The position numbers and the translations under genes were made by a program. This document shows positions 17,294 through 25,569 of a stretch of 64,000 nucleotides of DNA, piece by piece. The first letter of the stretch is position 1; each line of letters begins with the position of its first letter. The stretch comes from Andreprevotia lacus DSM 23236 (GTDB lineage Bacteria > Pseudomonadota > Gammaproteobacteria > Burkholderiales > Chitinibacteraceae). The stretch is from NCBI RefSeq assembly GCF_900176275.1, contig NZ_FWXD01000017.1:21975-85974 (forward strand). The letters run 5' to 3'. The notes under the pieces are model-generated. The model saw nothing but the letters and a program-made list of their open reading frames with translations, searched no databases and had not been told where the DNA came from.

Positions 17294-17340
17294 CTAATTA
17301 GAAAATTAGTATTGACTAATGTTTTGGCTTGGACCATGAT
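17294..17340 (+). promoter_or_regulatory. Candidate operator and sigma70-like promoter
   Basis: CTAATT-AGAA-AATTAG (17294-17309) is a perfect inverted repeat directly before TTGACT (17312-17317); 17 bp further lies CATGAT (17335-17340). The AT-rich block contrasts with the GC-rich surroundings. The only things downstream in range are a candidate short RNA ending at 17422 and, 91 bp beyond that, the sensor gene. Confidence 0.45.
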
Positions 17341-17346
17341 GAGCAC

Positions 17347-17422
17347 ATGGTTGCCTTATGGGTGACATGTTGTTTGTTTCCATCTTCTCGCTTCAAGCCG
17401 GGCATGCGCCCGGCATTTTTTT
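17347..17422 (+). ncRNA. Candidate small RNA ending in a strong terminator
   Basis: About 76 nt lie between the candidate promoter and a textbook terminator (GCCGGGC at 17397-17403, loop ATGC, GCCCGGC at 17408-17414, then seven T). No ORF of useful size is enclosed; the ATGATG inside the promoter could encode only a 9-residue peptide MMSTWLPYG. Either a short regulatory RNA or an attenuated leader of the downstream gene would explain the layout. Confidence 0.35.
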
Positions 17423-17512
17423 GCCTGTCGCAAACCGCTGTCATGTCAGTGCAATTGTCCGGTCATCCGTACGCATTAAGCTCCGAACGTCTAAACGATT
17501 CGGGTGCCTGGT

Positions 17513-18577
17513 ATGAAAAAATCCTTGCTGCGTCTGTCGCTCGGCCAACGGCTGGCGGCGGGTTTTGCTGCGGTCATCGTGTTGCTGGGGGCCGTCAGCG
17601 CCTATAGCTGGCACACCATGAATACGCTGCAGGCCCAGCTCAACGACGCGGTGGGCAGCAGTAGCCGCAGGCTGGAAACAGTGCACCAGCTCAAGGAAGC
17701 CGTCCTGGCCGAAGAAGGGCATCTGCTGGCGTTGATGCTGGCCGACCAGCCCGCCAAGGCGCGCGTGCTGACCGAACAGCTGGACGGCGCGCACCGGCGG
17801 GTGACCGAGCTGGGCCGGCAACTGGCAGAGCTGGAAACCGGTGGCGCCCCGCGTGATCTGCAGCTGGCGTTGGGTGGCTATAACAGCGAAATTGCCCAGA
17901 TCCGCGAAATGCTCGATATCGAGGACCGCTACGGTGCCAATACCGAGGTGAACATCGAACTGCGCCAGCGCCGCACTGCGCTGTTTGGCGTGCTCGATCA
18001 CATGCTGGCGGCACGTGGTGCCCAGCTGCAGCAGGCCATGCAGAGCAGCAATGCCAGCGTGAGTGCTGCCCGCCTGTGGCTGGTCGTGCTCGGCGCAACA
18101 GCGGCAGTCATCGCACTGTTCACCGGCTGGCGCATTACCCGTACCGTGATGCGCGAGGTGGGGGTGGACTTGAATGCAGCGGTTGATCTGGCGGCCGATC
18201 TCGCCAACGGCAAGCTCAAGCTCTCCATGCGCCGTGCCGATTTTGGTGCCGGCAGCGTGATGGACTCGCTGCTGGCCATGCGGGACCGCATGATGGATGG
18301 CTGGCGCTATCGCAAGACTGCCGCCGGCAATGCCGCGCTGACCGCACGTGACAAGCTGGTGGACGGCCGTGCGCGCCAGTTGCTGGTGCTGATTGACGGC
18401 CAGCGTGCGCTGTCGGCACTGATCGAGGTCTTTGGCGAAACCGCCTGGGCGCAGCTGCGCGAGCTGGAAGCCATGGGCTTCATCACCCGTGCCGATGGCA
18501 TGGCAGCGCCGGTGGACGTGCCGGTTGAGGCTGTTATGCAGGCCTTTGAGCCGGAACTGGTGCCCGAGCCGGCCTGA
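17513..18577 (+). CDS. Chemoreceptor-like membrane sensor without a methyl-accepting domain
   Basis: This 354-residue protein begins with helix 1 (RLAAGFAAVIVLLGAVSAYS), a periplasmic helical bundle of about 150 residues and helix 2 (AARLWLVVLGATAAVIALFTGW near 190). This is the arrangement of four-helix-bundle MCP sensors. After a HAMP-like linker there is no MCP signalling hairpin. Instead a C-terminal segment (about 285-325) reads RQLLVLIDGQRALSALIEVF and AQLRELEAMGFI, a winged-helix-like tail seen in various betaproteobacterial regulatory proteins. Output is therefore unknown. ATG 17513 directly precedes helix 1. A symmetric terminator follows. Confidence 0.7.
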   Translation: MKKSLLRLSLGQRLAAGFAAVIVLLGAVSAYSWHTMNTLQAQLNDAVGSSSRRLETVHQLKEAVLAEEGHLLALMLADQPAKARVLTEQLDGAHRRVTELGRQLAELETGGAPRDLQLALGGYNSEIAQIREMLDIEDRYGANTEVNIELRQRRTALFGVLDHMLAARGAQLQQAMQSSNASVSAARLWLVVLGATAAVIALFTGWRITRTVMREVGVDLNAAVDLAADLANGKLKLSMRRADFGAGSVMDSLLAMRDRMMDGWRYRKTAAGNAALTARDKLVDGRARQLLVLIDGQRALSALIEVFGETAWAQLRELEAMGFITRADGMAAPVDVPVEAVMQAFEPELVPEPA

Positions 18578-18594
18578 TCCGCCGCGCAATCCAT

Positions 18595-18631
18595 AAAACA
18601 ACAAACCCGGCTTGGCCGGGTTTGTTGTTTT
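18595..18631 (+). terminator. Bidirectional terminator
   Basis: AAAACAACAAACCCGGC pairs with GCCGGGTTTGTTGTTTT around TTG. It lies between the convergent sensor and acyltransferase genes and has A and T tails for both. Its core ACCCGGC/GCCGGGT equals hairpin 1 of the 3'-end repeat family, but the rest of that repeat is absent. Confidence 0.85.
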
Positions 18632-18650
18632 TCAGCGCATGAAACCGGGT

Positions 18651-19238
18651 TTACTGGTTCAGGTCATATAGCGTTGCCATATCGGGTGGTTCCAGTTCGC
18701 GGATGACCTTGCATGGATTGCCGGCGGCCAGCACGCAGGGCGGGATGTCCTTGGTGACCACGCTGCCGGCACCGATCACGCTATGGTCGCCGATGGTGAC
18801 ACCCGCGCAGATGATGGCGGACGAACCGATCCACACGTTCTCGCCGATGGTGATGGGCGCAGCCCAGAAGGCCCAGCGCTGGCGCTCGGTCGGGTCCACC
18901 GGGTGGGTGGCCGTCATCAATTGCACATTGGGCCCCAGCAGCGTGTGCTGGCCGATGGTGATGTCGGCACCGCCACCGATGGTGGCGTTGCTGTTGATGA
19001 ACACCTTGCGGCCCAGCTTGACGCGCTTGCCGCGCGCCAGCCCCAGCGGCGGCGTTACCCAGCAGTCTTCCGCTTCGGCAAACAGCTCGCGCATCAGGGC
19101 ACGGCGCTCGGCTTCGTCCATCTGCTCGTTGTTGAAGCGATCCAGCAAGGCGCGCTCGCGCTGCCAGTCTTCACCACCGCCACGCTTGATGTCTTCAAAG
19201 CTGTAGCGTACCAGTCCATCAATCTGATCCAGGGCCAA
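18651..19238 (-). CDS. Maltose/galactoside O-acetyltransferase-family (LbH) acyltransferase
   Basis: This 195-residue left-handed beta-helix protein of the LacA/Maa/NodL group has hexapeptide repeats (KVFINSNATIGGGADITIGQ, GENVWIGSSAIICAGVTIGD) and the catalytic histidine in MTATHPVD. It transfers acetyl from acetyl-CoA to a sugar hydroxyl; the acceptor is unknown. The start is TTG 19238, chosen because AGGAG stands 7 nt upstream and the N-terminus then aligns with the family's DIxxxR region. It is leftward and alone. Confidence 0.9.
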   Translation of the reverse strand: MALDQIDGLVRYSFEDIKRGGGEDWQRERALLDRFNNEQMDEAERRALMRELFAEAEDCWVTPPLGLARGKRVKLGRKVFINSNATIGGGADITIGQHTLLGPNVQLMTATHPVDPTERQRWAFWAAPITIGENVWIGSSAIICAGVTIGDHSVIGAGSVVTKDIPPCVLAAGNPCKVIRELEPPDMATLYDLNQ

Positions 19239-19364
19239 TGCCGTTCTCCTGAAAGTCCTGAATCAGCGTAACGCAGGGCGGTGTTTTCAGGAACCCCGGG
19301 CAAACGCCAACAGGTCATGCGTGCCGTACATGACGTATTTGGCCCCTCCCTGCACGGCCGGCAT

Positions 19365-20882
19365 TCAGACCCTGAACTGGCCCATGCCCTCGCGCAGCCC
19401 GGCGGCGACGCGGCTGAGGTCGCCGGCCAGCTCCGCGGTGCGCTGGGTGATCTCGTCGCCCGCATGCGCCGCACGCACCAGTGCCTGCAAGGCGGCTTCG
19501 ATATCGCGGCTGGCGGCAGCTTCGCTGCGCAAGGTGCCAGCCATTTCGGTGACCTGCCGCGCCGCATCGCGCGTGGCATCGCTCACGCCGGCAATGGCGC
19601 TGCCGGCCTCGCCCGCCAGCCGCAAGCCGTTGTCGGCACGCTCCGATACGGCCTGCATGCCTTCCAGCGCAATGGTTTTGCTGCTTTGCATGTCGTTGAT
19701 CATGCTCTGGATTTCCGCCGTGGCCTGGCCGGTACGCTCGGCCAGCTTGCGCACCTCGTCGGCCACGACGGCAAAGCCGCGCCCCTGCTCGCCGGCGCGG
19801 GCAGCCTCGATGGCGGCATTGAGCGCCAGCAGATTGGTCTGGTCGGCAATATCGCGGATCACGCCGATGATGCCGGCAATGCGGCCGGTCTGCTCGATCA
19901 GGCTTTCCACCCGGCCCGAGGTATCGGCCAGCTGGCTGACGATGGCCTGCATCTCGCTGGCAGAACGGCCGACGATTTCATTGCCGCTGCCGGCTTGCTC
20001 GGCCGAGTGGCTGGCCAGCGCGGCGGCCGCATCGGCCTGCTCGGCCAGCCGGTTGATCTGCGCTGCCAGTTGCTCGGTGTCTTGCGCATTTTGCGACACC
20101 CCCGCCACGCGCCGTGCCGAATTGGCAGCGGCCTCGCCGGCCAGGCGATTGAGCTCGTTGCAATCCTGGTCGATGCGTGCGCTGCCGGAGGATGCATCCT
20201 GGATCAGCTTGCGCAGCTGATCCTGCATGCCCAGCACCAAGGCCAGCAGTCGTGTGCTGCCGCCCGTTTCCTCCACGCGCGTAATCAGGTCCCCCTGGCT
20301 GATCAGCTCGGCCTGCACCGCCACCAGATAGGCGCTGCGCCGCTCCAGCGCCATGCGCATCGCCAGCAGGCACAGCACGCCGGCTTCGGCCACCACGAAG
20401 GCCGCGTGCAGCACCACCAGCCCCGGCGAGGCCTGCCCGGCCGGAAAGGCAAACACCGGCAGCTGCGCGGCCTGCATCAGGCTGAACGCCACGTGGTGCA
20501 CGGCAATCACCACTGCGGCAAACACGATGGGTCGCCAGTCACGGTAATAGAGCAAAAAGGCCAACAGGCAGAAAATCGAGAAATGAAACTCCAGCATGCC
20601 GCTGCTCTGGTGGATTTGCAGCGCCGCAAACACCATCAGCGCGGCGGCGCTGGCCAGCCGGCACAGCGTGCCACCCGGCTGCGTCTGATACAGCAGCAGC
20701 GGGCCGGCAAAGGCCGGTATGCCGATCAGCAGCGCGGCCAGCCAGGTGCCATGCCAGCTGGCCAGACCCAGCGAAATCAGCAGCAGTGCCGCCAGCACCT
20801 GCAGCATGGTGCGGTCGGCCTGGGCTGCTGCCTCGCGCGAGCGCGTCTGCAGGATATCGTCGAATGCGCGTGTGCCTGGCAT
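19365..20882 (-). CDS. Methyl-accepting chemotaxis protein with multi-helix membrane sensor
   Basis: This 505-residue chemoreceptor has an N-terminal region of about six closely spaced helices with almost no periplasmic loop (residues 25-185), a HAMP-like linker ([16 protein letters not shown]), then the coiled-coil signalling domain. The hairpin tip is canonical: [20 protein letters not shown] and [18 protein letters not shown] near 345-395. The membrane-embedded sensor suggests detection of membrane state, light or hydrophobic ligands. It should couple to CheW/CheA; no che genes are in the window. ATG 20882 has GGAG upstream. Confidence 0.93.
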   Translation of the reverse strand: MPGTRAFDDILQTRSREAAAQADRTMLQVLAALLLISLGLASWHGTWLAALLIGIPAFAGPLLLYQTQPGGTLCRLASAAALMVFAALQIHQSSGMLEFHFSIFCLLAFLLYYRDWRPIVFAAVVIAVHHVAFSLMQAAQLPVFAFPAGQASPGLVVLHAAFVVAEAGVLCLLAMRMALERRSAYLVAVQAELISQGDLITRVEETGGSTRLLALVLGMQDQLRKLIQDASSGSARIDQDCNELNRLAGEAAANSARRVAGVSQNAQDTEQLAAQINRLAEQADAAAALASHSAEQAGSGNEIVGRSASEMQAIVSQLADTSGRVESLIEQTGRIAGIIGVIRDIADQTNLLALNAAIEAARAGEQGRGFAVVADEVRKLAERTGQATAEIQSMINDMQSSKTIALEGMQAVSERADNGLRLAGEAGSAIAGVSDATRDAARQVTEMAGTLRSEAAASRDIEAALQALVRAAHAGDEITQRTAELAGDLSRVAAGLREGMGQFRV

Positions 20883-20907
20883 CGTGCTGATTCTCCGCAG
20901 CGTACCG

Positions 20908-21030
20908 TCAGTTGCACAACCAGCTGCGTACGGCATCCTGCCAGCACAGCACCGCCAGCGCGCTCAACAGATAGGACAGCCAGAGGGCAAACCACCAGCG
21001 CGCCTGGCGCGCAACCTTCGCTTGTTGCAT
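20908..21030 (-). CDS. Predicted 40-residue single-span membrane peptide
   Basis: A short ORF starts at ATG 21030 with an excellent GGAGG at 5-9 nt upstream and encodes a basic N-terminus ([11 protein letters not shown]), one hydrophobic helix ([18 protein letters not shown]) and a short tail ending SWLCN. Its stop is 25 bp before the MCP start in the same direction, suggesting one transcript. I do not recognise it. The ribosome site and the helix argue for a real product; conservation is untested. Confidence 0.5.
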   Translation of the reverse strand: MQQAKVARQARWWFALWLSYLLSALAVLCWQDAVRSWLCN

Positions 21031-21129
21031 GACAACCTCCGGGGCATGGCCGCGAGTGCGGCCGTTTACCTCACCATCTAAGTGCGTTCCATTGTGCCTT
21101 TCAAGGACAAGCTTACAGCCGGTCCGGCG

Positions 21130-22035
21130 TCACTTGCGGCTGACCAGTGCCACGCCGCCCAGCACCACCACCGCCCCCAGCCACTGCACGGCGCTTAGGT
21201 GCTCATCCAGCACCCCCATGCCCAGCACGATGGTGATGATGGGGCCGAAGCTGCCGACCACGGCGGTACGCCCGGCGCCGATGCGCTGCATGGCCATGGC
21301 CATCAGATAAAGCGGCAACACCGTGGCTACCGCAGCCATTACGCCTGCATAGGCATAGACCGGCCACGGCTGTATCAGTTGCGTGGCCGGATGCGTGAGC
21401 AAAAAGTGCCCCAGCATCAGCCCGGCCGATACGCTGAGCGCCATTTCGGTAAAGCGCAGCGAGCCGACGCGCGCTATCAGCGGCGGGCTGAAGGTGAGAT
21501 AGAGCGCAAATGCCACGTTGCTGGCAAATACCCACAACAGCCCGGCCACGTCGGCATGCGCGTCATGCAGCCCCGGCCACACCACCAGCACGATGCCGAC
21601 ATAGGTCAGCGCCAGCGCCCCCATGGTGCGGCGCGTGATCGCGCTGCGGGTGAGCACGGCGGTGAACAGCACGGTCAAGGTCGGGTAGAGATAGAGCACC
21701 AGCCGCTCAAGGCTGGCGCTCACCGTTTGCAGGCCGATGAAGTCGGTAACGCTGGCCAGGTAGTAGCCAAGAAAGCCAAGCAACAGCAGCCAGCCGATAT
21801 CGCGCCGCGCCATCGGTGCTTGCGCTGGCCGTCGCCACAGCAAGCGCAACAGGCCGAGTATGCCCAGCGTGCCAACCAGCCGCAGCGTCAGCAGGGTGAC
21901 CGCATCGACACCATGGCGGTAGGCCAGCTTGACGAAGATCGCCTTGGTGGCAAAACAGGTGGCTGAAACAATGGCCAGGATCACGCCAAGCTGTTCGGCG
22001 CGGGCTGCAGGGTGGGGGATGGCAGTACTGGTCAA
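21130..22035 (-). CDS. EamA/DMT-superfamily transporter
   Basis: This 301-residue protein of ten helices has two EamA repeats, for example CFATKAIFVKLAYRHGVDAVTLLTLRLVGT-like in the first half (motif FATKAIFVKLAY) and VLPLYLMAMAMQRIGAG and GVLDEHLSAVQWLGAVVVLGG in the second. The family exports metabolites or amino acids; the substrate is unknown. The start is TTG 22035, preceded by AAGGAG at 7-nt spacing; a longer open frame upstream has no ribosome site. It is divergent from the BenE gene across 358 bp. Confidence 0.85.
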   Translation of the reverse strand: MTSTAIPHPAARAEQLGVILAIVSATCFATKAIFVKLAYRHGVDAVTLLTLRLVGTLGILGLLRLLWRRPAQAPMARRDIGWLLLLGFLGYYLASVTDFIGLQTVSASLERLVLYLYPTLTVLFTAVLTRSAITRRTMGALALTYVGIVLVVWPGLHDAHADVAGLLWVFASNVAFALYLTFSPPLIARVGSLRFTEMALSVSAGLMLGHFLLTHPATQLIQPWPVYAYAGVMAAVATVLPLYLMAMAMQRIGAGRTAVVGSFGPIITIVLGMGVLDEHLSAVQWLGAVVVLGGVALVSRK

Positions 22036-22102
22036 TTCACGGCTCCTTGTGGGAATGGGGGCCGCGATGGCTGCTGTACAACTCGGGTGCCTGATGTGCA
22101 CA

Positions 22103-22164
22103 CCACCGCGACATTGCGGTGGCGTGGCGCGCACGCTACCGCTGGTGGGCTTTTAGCCACCAGC
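22103..22164. other. Two hairpins in the EamA/BenE divergent gap
   Basis: CCACCGC/GCGGTGG (22103-22122) and GCTGGTGG/CCACCAGC (22141-22164, loop GCTTTTAG) are both perfect. They lie upstream of the EamA start and before the riboswitch-like leader on the other strand. Their role is unknown; neither has a T run. Confidence 0.35.
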
Positions 22165-22249
22165 GTTTGCTGATTACGGTGCGCGGAGTGTGGTTTGCTT
22201 GCATGGCTTCAAGGTAACTGGCCTGCAAGGGCTGCGTCAACTGGTGCGT

Positions 22250-22375
22250 GGTTACGGTGCTGTGGCGGTGGAACGGGGCCAGCCGGCATCCCGGGCCAGC
22301 CGCGACTGTAAGGGGCTGGCGCAGCGGCCACTGTATCTGCCCTGCTGTGGCTGCGCGCACCACAATCGCTGTCAT
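22250..22375 (+). promoter_or_regulatory. Cobalamin-riboswitch-like leader (degenerate) upstream of benE
   Basis: Several core elements appear in the correct order: GGTGC (22256-22260), GGAACGGGGCCAGCCGGC, TCCCGGGCCAGCC, the near-invariant GCGACTGTAA (22302-22311) and GCCACTG (22327-22333). The usual GGGAAGG segment and the 3' B12 box (CAGGAGACC) are not found before the start codon at 22394. It is either a decayed riboswitch, a short variant, or chance in GC-rich sequence. Confidence 0.35.
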
Positions 22376-22393
22376 TCCCATTCGTCATGAAGC

Positions 22394-23572
22394 GTGACCA
22401 TGCCGCAGCTTGTCCATCGTTTGCTTCACGCCTTGGCCCCAGTGGTGGCAGGCTTTGTGACCGTGCTGGTCGGCTTTACCAGTTCGGCCGTCATCGTGTT
22501 CCAGGCTGCACAGGCGCTGGGTGCCGGGCCGGCCCAGATTGCATCGTGGATGTGGGCACTGGGGCTGGCGATGGGGCTGACCTGCATCGGGTTGTCGCTG
22601 CGCTATCGCATGCCGGTGGTCACGGCCTGGTCTACGCCCGGCGCGGCCATGCTGGTGACCAGCGTGGCCGGCGTGCCCATGAACGAGGCCATTGGCGCCT
22701 TCATGATTTCGGCGCTGCTGATCACCCTGAGCGGCTATAGCGGCCTGTTCGAGCGCGCCATGGCCCGCGTACCCCTGGGGCTGGCCTCGGCCATGCTGGC
22801 CGGTGTGCTGCTGCGCTTCGGCATGGGAGCATTTGCCGCGTTGCAGACGCAGCTGGTGATGGTGGCCGCCATGTTCGCGGTCTACCTGCTGCTGCGCCGC
22901 TTGCTGCCGCGCTATGCCATCGTCGGCGTACTGGCGGTCGGCACTTTGATCGCTGCGCTGCAGGGGCAGCTGCATCTGGCGCAAGTGCAGTTTGAGCTGG
23001 CGCGGCCGGTGTTCACCATGCCGGCGTTCTCGCTGCATGCTCTCTTCGGCGTGGCGTTGCCGCTGTTCATCGTCACCATGGCGTCGCAGAACATTCCCGG
23101 CGTGGCGGTAGCGCGTGCGCAGGGCTTTCCGGCTCCGGTATCGGCCGTGGTGGGCGCCACCGGGCTGACCAATCTGCTGCTGGCACCGTTCGGTGCGTTT
23201 GCAGTGAATCTGGCTGCCATCTCCGCCGCCATCTGCATGGGGCCGGAAGCGCACGAAGACAGCCGCAAGCGCTATCTGGCCGCCGTTTCGGCCGGTGTGT
23301 TCTACCTGCTGGTGGGCTTGTTCGGTGCCACTGTGGGCGCGCTGTTCGCCGCCTTCCCCAAGGAGCTGGTGCTGGCCGTGGCTGGCTTTGCGCTGATCAA
23401 TACCATCGGTGGCGGCCTGCTGGCCGCCGTGCGCGACGAACACGGTCGAGAGCCGGCGCTGATCACCTTTCTGGTTACTGCATCCGGCCTCACCTTGTTC
23501 GGCATTGGTGCGGCCTTCTGGGGCCTGCTGGCCGGGGGTGTGGCCAGCGTGGTGCTGCACAAGCGGGCTTAA
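22394..23572 (+). CDS. benE: BenE-family benzoate/H+ symporter-like permease
   Basis: This 392-residue membrane protein of the benzoate:H+ symporter family has about twelve helices. Family motifs are GFTSSAVIVFQAAQALGA near the start, TAWSTPGAAMLVTS and the loop VTMASQNIPGVAVARAQGF. BenE imports benzoate in Acinetobacter; many homologues have no assigned substrate, and no benzoate-degradation gene is nearby. The start is GTG 22394 or ATG 22400. Its 3' end overlaps the convergent LysR gene by four bases. Confidence 0.85.
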   Translation: MTMPQLVHRLLHALAPVVAGFVTVLVGFTSSAVIVFQAAQALGAGPAQIASWMWALGLAMGLTCIGLSLRYRMPVVTAWSTPGAAMLVTSVAGVPMNEAIGAFMISALLITLSGYSGLFERAMARVPLGLASAMLAGVLLRFGMGAFAALQTQLVMVAAMFAVYLLLRRLLPRYAIVGVLAVGTLIAALQGQLHLAQVQFELARPVFTMPAFSLHALFGVALPLFIVTMASQNIPGVAVARAQGFPAPVSAVVGATGLTNLLLAPFGAFAVNLAAISAAICMGPEAHEDSRKRYLAAVSAGVFYLLVGLFGATVGALFAAFPKELVLAVAGFALINTIGGGLLAAVRDEHGREPALITFLVTASGLTLFGIGAAFWGLLAGGVASVVLHKRA

Positions 23573-24525
23573 CCGGCCAGTTCCTCCAGCCCCTCCCGCG
23601 CATCCAGCCCCATGCGCTGACGGAATACCTCGCACAAGGTGCGGCGTATCCACGCATGGCGCAGGTCGTGCTGGTGGCGTGCATGCCAGAACAAGGTGTA
23701 GCCCAGCGTCGGCAGCGCGATAGGCGGGGTGGGCAGCACCACAAAGCCCAGTTGGGATTGATAATGCCGCAGCAGATGGGCCGGGGCAGTAATGATCAGG
23801 TCGGTGCAGGCGACAACTTCGAGCGCGGTCCAGAACTGCGGGGTCAGCAGCCCCACCACGCGCTGGCAGCCGGCAATGTTCAGCGCTTCGTCGATGCGGC
23901 TGCGCATGTCGCTGCCCATCGACAGCTCGGCATGCGGCCAGTTGCAGTAGTTGGCCACCGTCATGCCGCCCAGTTCCAGCAGCGGGTGGTGCTGGCGCAC
24001 TGCGCAGGCAAATTCGTCGCGAAACGCTAATCGCTGGAACACACCGGGCGGTGCACTGGGCACCACGCCAAACGCCAGATCGGCCCCGCCGTCGCCCAGT
24101 TGCAGCAGGGTGTCGGCATCCCAGCCGCACACTTCCACCGCCAGCCCTGGCGCCTGCTTTTGCAGCTGGATCAGCGCCTCGGGCAGCAGCGAGCAGATGG
24201 CATGGCCGGTAATCGCCAGCCGGAACTGGCCCAGCGCCAGCTTGGGGTCGAAGTCGACCGGCGCCAGCATGGCCGATATCTGCCCGAGGATCTGCTTGAG
24301 CGGCCCGCGCAGCGCCTCGGTGCGCGCGGTGGGCACCATGCGGTTGCCATTGCGCACGAACAGCGGATCGTTGAACAGGGTGCGCAGCCGCGCCAGCGAG
24401 CGGCTCATCGCCGATTGCGTCACCCCTGCCGCATCGGCCGCCGCGGTCACGCTGCCGTGGCGCAACAGTTGATCCAGCACCAGCAGCAGGTTGATGTCGA
24501 TGTCGCTCAGATCGGACTTGGCCAT
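23569..24525 (-). CDS. LysR-family regulator (NodD/LeuO-like subgroup)
   Basis: This 318-residue regulator has an N-terminal winged helix (DINLLLVLDQLLRHGSVTAAADAAGVTQSAMSRSL...; key part VTQSAMSRSLARLR) and a periplasmic-binding-like effector domain. The opening IDINLLLVLDQLL resembles the NodD/LeuO/SyrM type. The start ATG 24525 excludes a 25-residue extension that lies in the gap. It overlaps the 3' end of BenE tail to tail, so it is not in an operon with it, though it may regulate it. Confidence 0.92.
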   Translation of the reverse strand: MAKSDLSDIDINLLLVLDQLLRHGSVTAAADAAGVTQSAMSRSLARLRTLFNDPLFVRNGNRMVPTARTEALRGPLKQILGQISAMLAPVDFDPKLALGQFRLAITGHAICSLLPEALIQLQKQAPGLAVEVCGWDADTLLQLGDGGADLAFGVVPSAPPGVFQRLAFRDEFACAVRQHHPLLELGGMTVANYCNWPHAELSMGSDMRSRIDEALNIAGCQRVVGLLTPQFWTALEVVACTDLIITAPAHLLRHYQSQLGFVVLPTPPIALPTLGYTLFWHARHQHDLRHAWIRRTLCEVFRQRMGLDAREGLEELAG

Positions 24526-24684
24526 GGCTTGCTCCCCGCGCGGACTGCGCGAGTGCTCATGATAGGCGAGCAAGCCATGCCATGGGCGCATGACCTGCAT
24601 GCCCGTGCCGGCATGGCTGCAAGGGCCGGCCGCTTTCTAGAATCTGCCGCACAAGGTTGCCTTTGCAGCCGGTGAGGAGCGGTG

Positions 24685-25089
24685 ATGGAAACGAAAGTCT
24701 TGGTACTTGCGAGCGCCATGCTTGCCCACGCGGCGGTGGCCGCAGCGCAGGACGATGTGGCCGCCGTGCGGCAACTGGCCAGTGATTACGCCACGGCCTG
24801 GTATGCCGCCGATACCGGCGGGCTGGCTGCCATGGTGCACGGGCAACTGGCCGTGCGTACCTTGCAAGCCGGTGGCCGTTTGCAAGAGGGCGATGCAGCC
24901 AGCCTGACGCGTGCCGCTGCCAGCGGCAGTGCCGAGCGCATGCCGGCGCTTGATATCGTGGTGTTCAATGTCTATGGCAATGCGGCGTTTGCCAGGGTGG
25001 GCAGCGGCAAGCGCACCGATTACCTGCAGGCCGGCCGCATCAACGGGCAGTGGAAAATCATCAACATCCTGCAAGGGGCGCAGCCATGA
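24685..25089 (+). CDS. Secreted NTF2-like (lumazine-binding/SnoaL-type) protein 1
   Basis: This 134-residue protein has a signal peptide (METKVLVLASAMLAHAAVAAA, cleaved near residue 21) and an NTF2-like cone fold: RQLASDYATAWYAADTGGLAAMVH at the start and YLQAGRINGQWKIINILQG at the end. Family members are usually non-catalytic or have unknown ligands. GAGGAG lies upstream of ATG 24685. Its stop overlaps the start of a second related gene (ATGA). Confidence 0.78.
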   Translation: METKVLVLASAMLAHAAVAAAQDDVAAVRQLASDYATAWYAADTGGLAAMVHGQLAVRTLQAGGRLQEGDAASLTRAAASGSAERMPALDIVVFNVYGNAAFARVGSGKRTDYLQAGRINGQWKIINILQGAQP

Positions 25090-25529
25090 AAACACTGCTG
25101 AACATGCTGTTTGCCGGCACGTTGGGTGTAGTGGCACAAGGTGCAGGCGCCGCCCCCTGCGCGCCGGCCGATTGCAAGGCACTGGATGCGGTGGCGCGCG
25201 ACTATATCGAGGGCTGGTACGACGGCAACGCGGCGCGCATGCGCAATGCCTTGTCGCCGCAACTGGCCAAGCGCAACGTGGCGCAAGGGGCGGACGGTGC
25301 ACGCGTGGAGGAAATGGGCGCCGACGGGCTGATCTACTACACCGGCAAGGGTGCCGGCGCCACGCGTGACCCGGCTTTGCGCCGCGCCGACGTGACGGTG
25401 CTGGATGTCAGCGGCGACATGGCCGCCGTCAAGCTGGTGGCGCAGGACTGGGTGGATTATCTGGCGCTGGCACGCATCGATGGCCAGTGGAAAATCGTGA
25501 CCGTGGTGTGGGAGCTGCACCCGCGCTGA
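25086..25529 (+). CDS. Secreted NTF2-like protein 2 (paralogue of the preceding gene)
   Basis: This 147-residue protein has a signal peptide (to about residue 23, GAGAAPC) and the same NTF2-like fold: AVARDYIEGWYDGNAARMRNAL and YLALARIDGQWKIVTVVWE align with the previous protein. There are two cysteines just after the cleavage site. It is translationally coupled to its neighbour and probably arose by tandem duplication. Both should be periplasmic; no ligand can be proposed. Confidence 0.78.
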   Translation: MKTLLNMLFAGTLGVVAQGAGAAPCAPADCKALDAVARDYIEGWYDGNAARMRNALSPQLAKRNVAQGADGARVEEMGADGLIYYTGKGAGATRDPALRRADVTVLDVSGDMAAVKLVAQDWVDYLALARIDGQWKIVTVVWELHPR

Positions 25530-25569
25530 CGGGGGCATGGGGCTGCCGGAGTTGTGCCGGCAGCGGTGC

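Noticed and set aside
19281..21032. 583-codon open frame on the plus strand
   Set aside because: It is antisense to the methyl-accepting chemotaxis gene, with low-complexity Gln/His composition and no ribosome site.
22385..24130. 581-codon open frame on the minus strand
   Set aside because: It overlaps benE in antisense and LysR in another frame; it is a GC shadow.
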